A stretch of DNA of 5,874 nucleotides, taken from assembly GCA_015258785.1 (NCBI GenBank), contig JABZHP010000069.1, positions 1 to 5,874 of the forward strand. The letters run 5' to 3'. Shown piece after piece: positions 5,837 through 5,874 of this stretch. Position numbers and translations under genes: made by a program. Under the pieces are notes generated by a model. The model saw only the letters and a program-made list of their open reading frames with translations. It searched no databases and was not told the DNA's origin. This DNA comes from Atopobium sp. Its GTDB lineage: Bacteria; Actinomycetota; Coriobacteriia; Coriobacteriales; Atopobiaceae. The first letter of the stretch is position 1. Every line of letters starts with the position of its first letter.

Positions 5837-5858
5837 GTCTGAGTACATTTACTCAGAC
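5837..5858. repeat. Perfect 9-bp inverted repeat, operator or weak terminator
   Basis: GTCTGAGTA (5837-5845) and TACTCAGAC (5850-5858) pair perfectly around a CATT loop. No T-run follows rightward; leftward only a scattered TTC...CTTTTC follows. It could be a repressor-binding site for the leftward operon or a weak end signal of a leftward gene outside the window. No regulator can be named. Confidence 0.5.
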
Positions 5859-5874
5859 ATAACGAGAAAAACCG

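Larger units (their letters stand above)
5540..5874. other. Non-coding region upstream of the antiporter operon
   Basis: I see no convincing gene in these 335 bases. They hold the antiporter ribosome binding site (5546-5551), an 18-bp tandem repeat array, a possible leftward -10 element and a terminal hairpin. Open frames that cross the region on the minus strand have no good ribosome binding site and run out of frame into the antiporter N-terminus. The reading frame of the antiporter itself is open back to a TGA at 5714-5716, but the codons there are repeat-derived and unlike the family. Confidence 0.6.

Noticed and set aside
1..5874. A shared 10-base word GTTTTTCTCG near the left end and, inverted, near the right end of the window
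   Set aside because: Ten T-rich bases near arbitrary window borders are easily found by chance; no element with matching ends or a transposase lies between.

Overview
The window reads as bacterial chromosome of moderate GC content with Gram-positive-type ribosome binding sites. The gene families and the actinobacterial/clostridial flavour of the proteins would fit a Coriobacteriia-like anaerobe (Olsenella/Atopobium/Lancefieldella type), but this is an inference from general protein character and not a proven assignment. There are no RNA genes, CRISPR arrays, insertion sequences or phage genes that I can support.

Layout. On the + strand, a short flavodoxin-like gene (36-521) overlaps the preserved first 19 codons of a two-component response regulator (502-561), which then hits a stop and dissolves into non-coding sequence. 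A strong intrinsic terminator (658-687) closes this side. Next comes an AT-rich stretch with two related 23-bp palindromes (716-738 and 761-783). They lie just beyond the 3' end of the opposing operon and could be operators or tandem terminators.

From about 5540 down to 800 there is one tightly packed minus-strand operon, in transcription order: a CPA1/NhaP-type Na+(K+)/H+ antiporter, an alpha/beta-hydrolase esterase, a membrane-anchored ComEC-like metallo-beta-lactamase-fold hydrolase, and a small DUF3006 protein. Junctions are a 1-nt gap (TAG-C-ATG), a 39-nt gap with a good Shine-Dalgarno, and a TAATG stop/start overlap. The last two genes form a family pairing seen in many Gram-positives; the first two have no obvious shared pathway with them.

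The most notable observations concern decay and small GC-rich repeats. The antiporter's conserved N-terminus is present upstream of the open frame (TTG start at 5539 with a good ribosome binding site) but is cut by an in-frame amber codon at 5444-5446, exactly where relatives carry a conserved glutamine. A response regulator survives only as its first 19 codons. Two GC-rich minisatellite-like arrays occur, one inserted in frame in the esterase just after its nucleophile elbow, the other (18-bp period) directly upstream of the antiporter. I do not see a convincing new multi-gene system; the window looks like an ordinary housekeeping/transport region with recent gene erosion and local repeat expansion.
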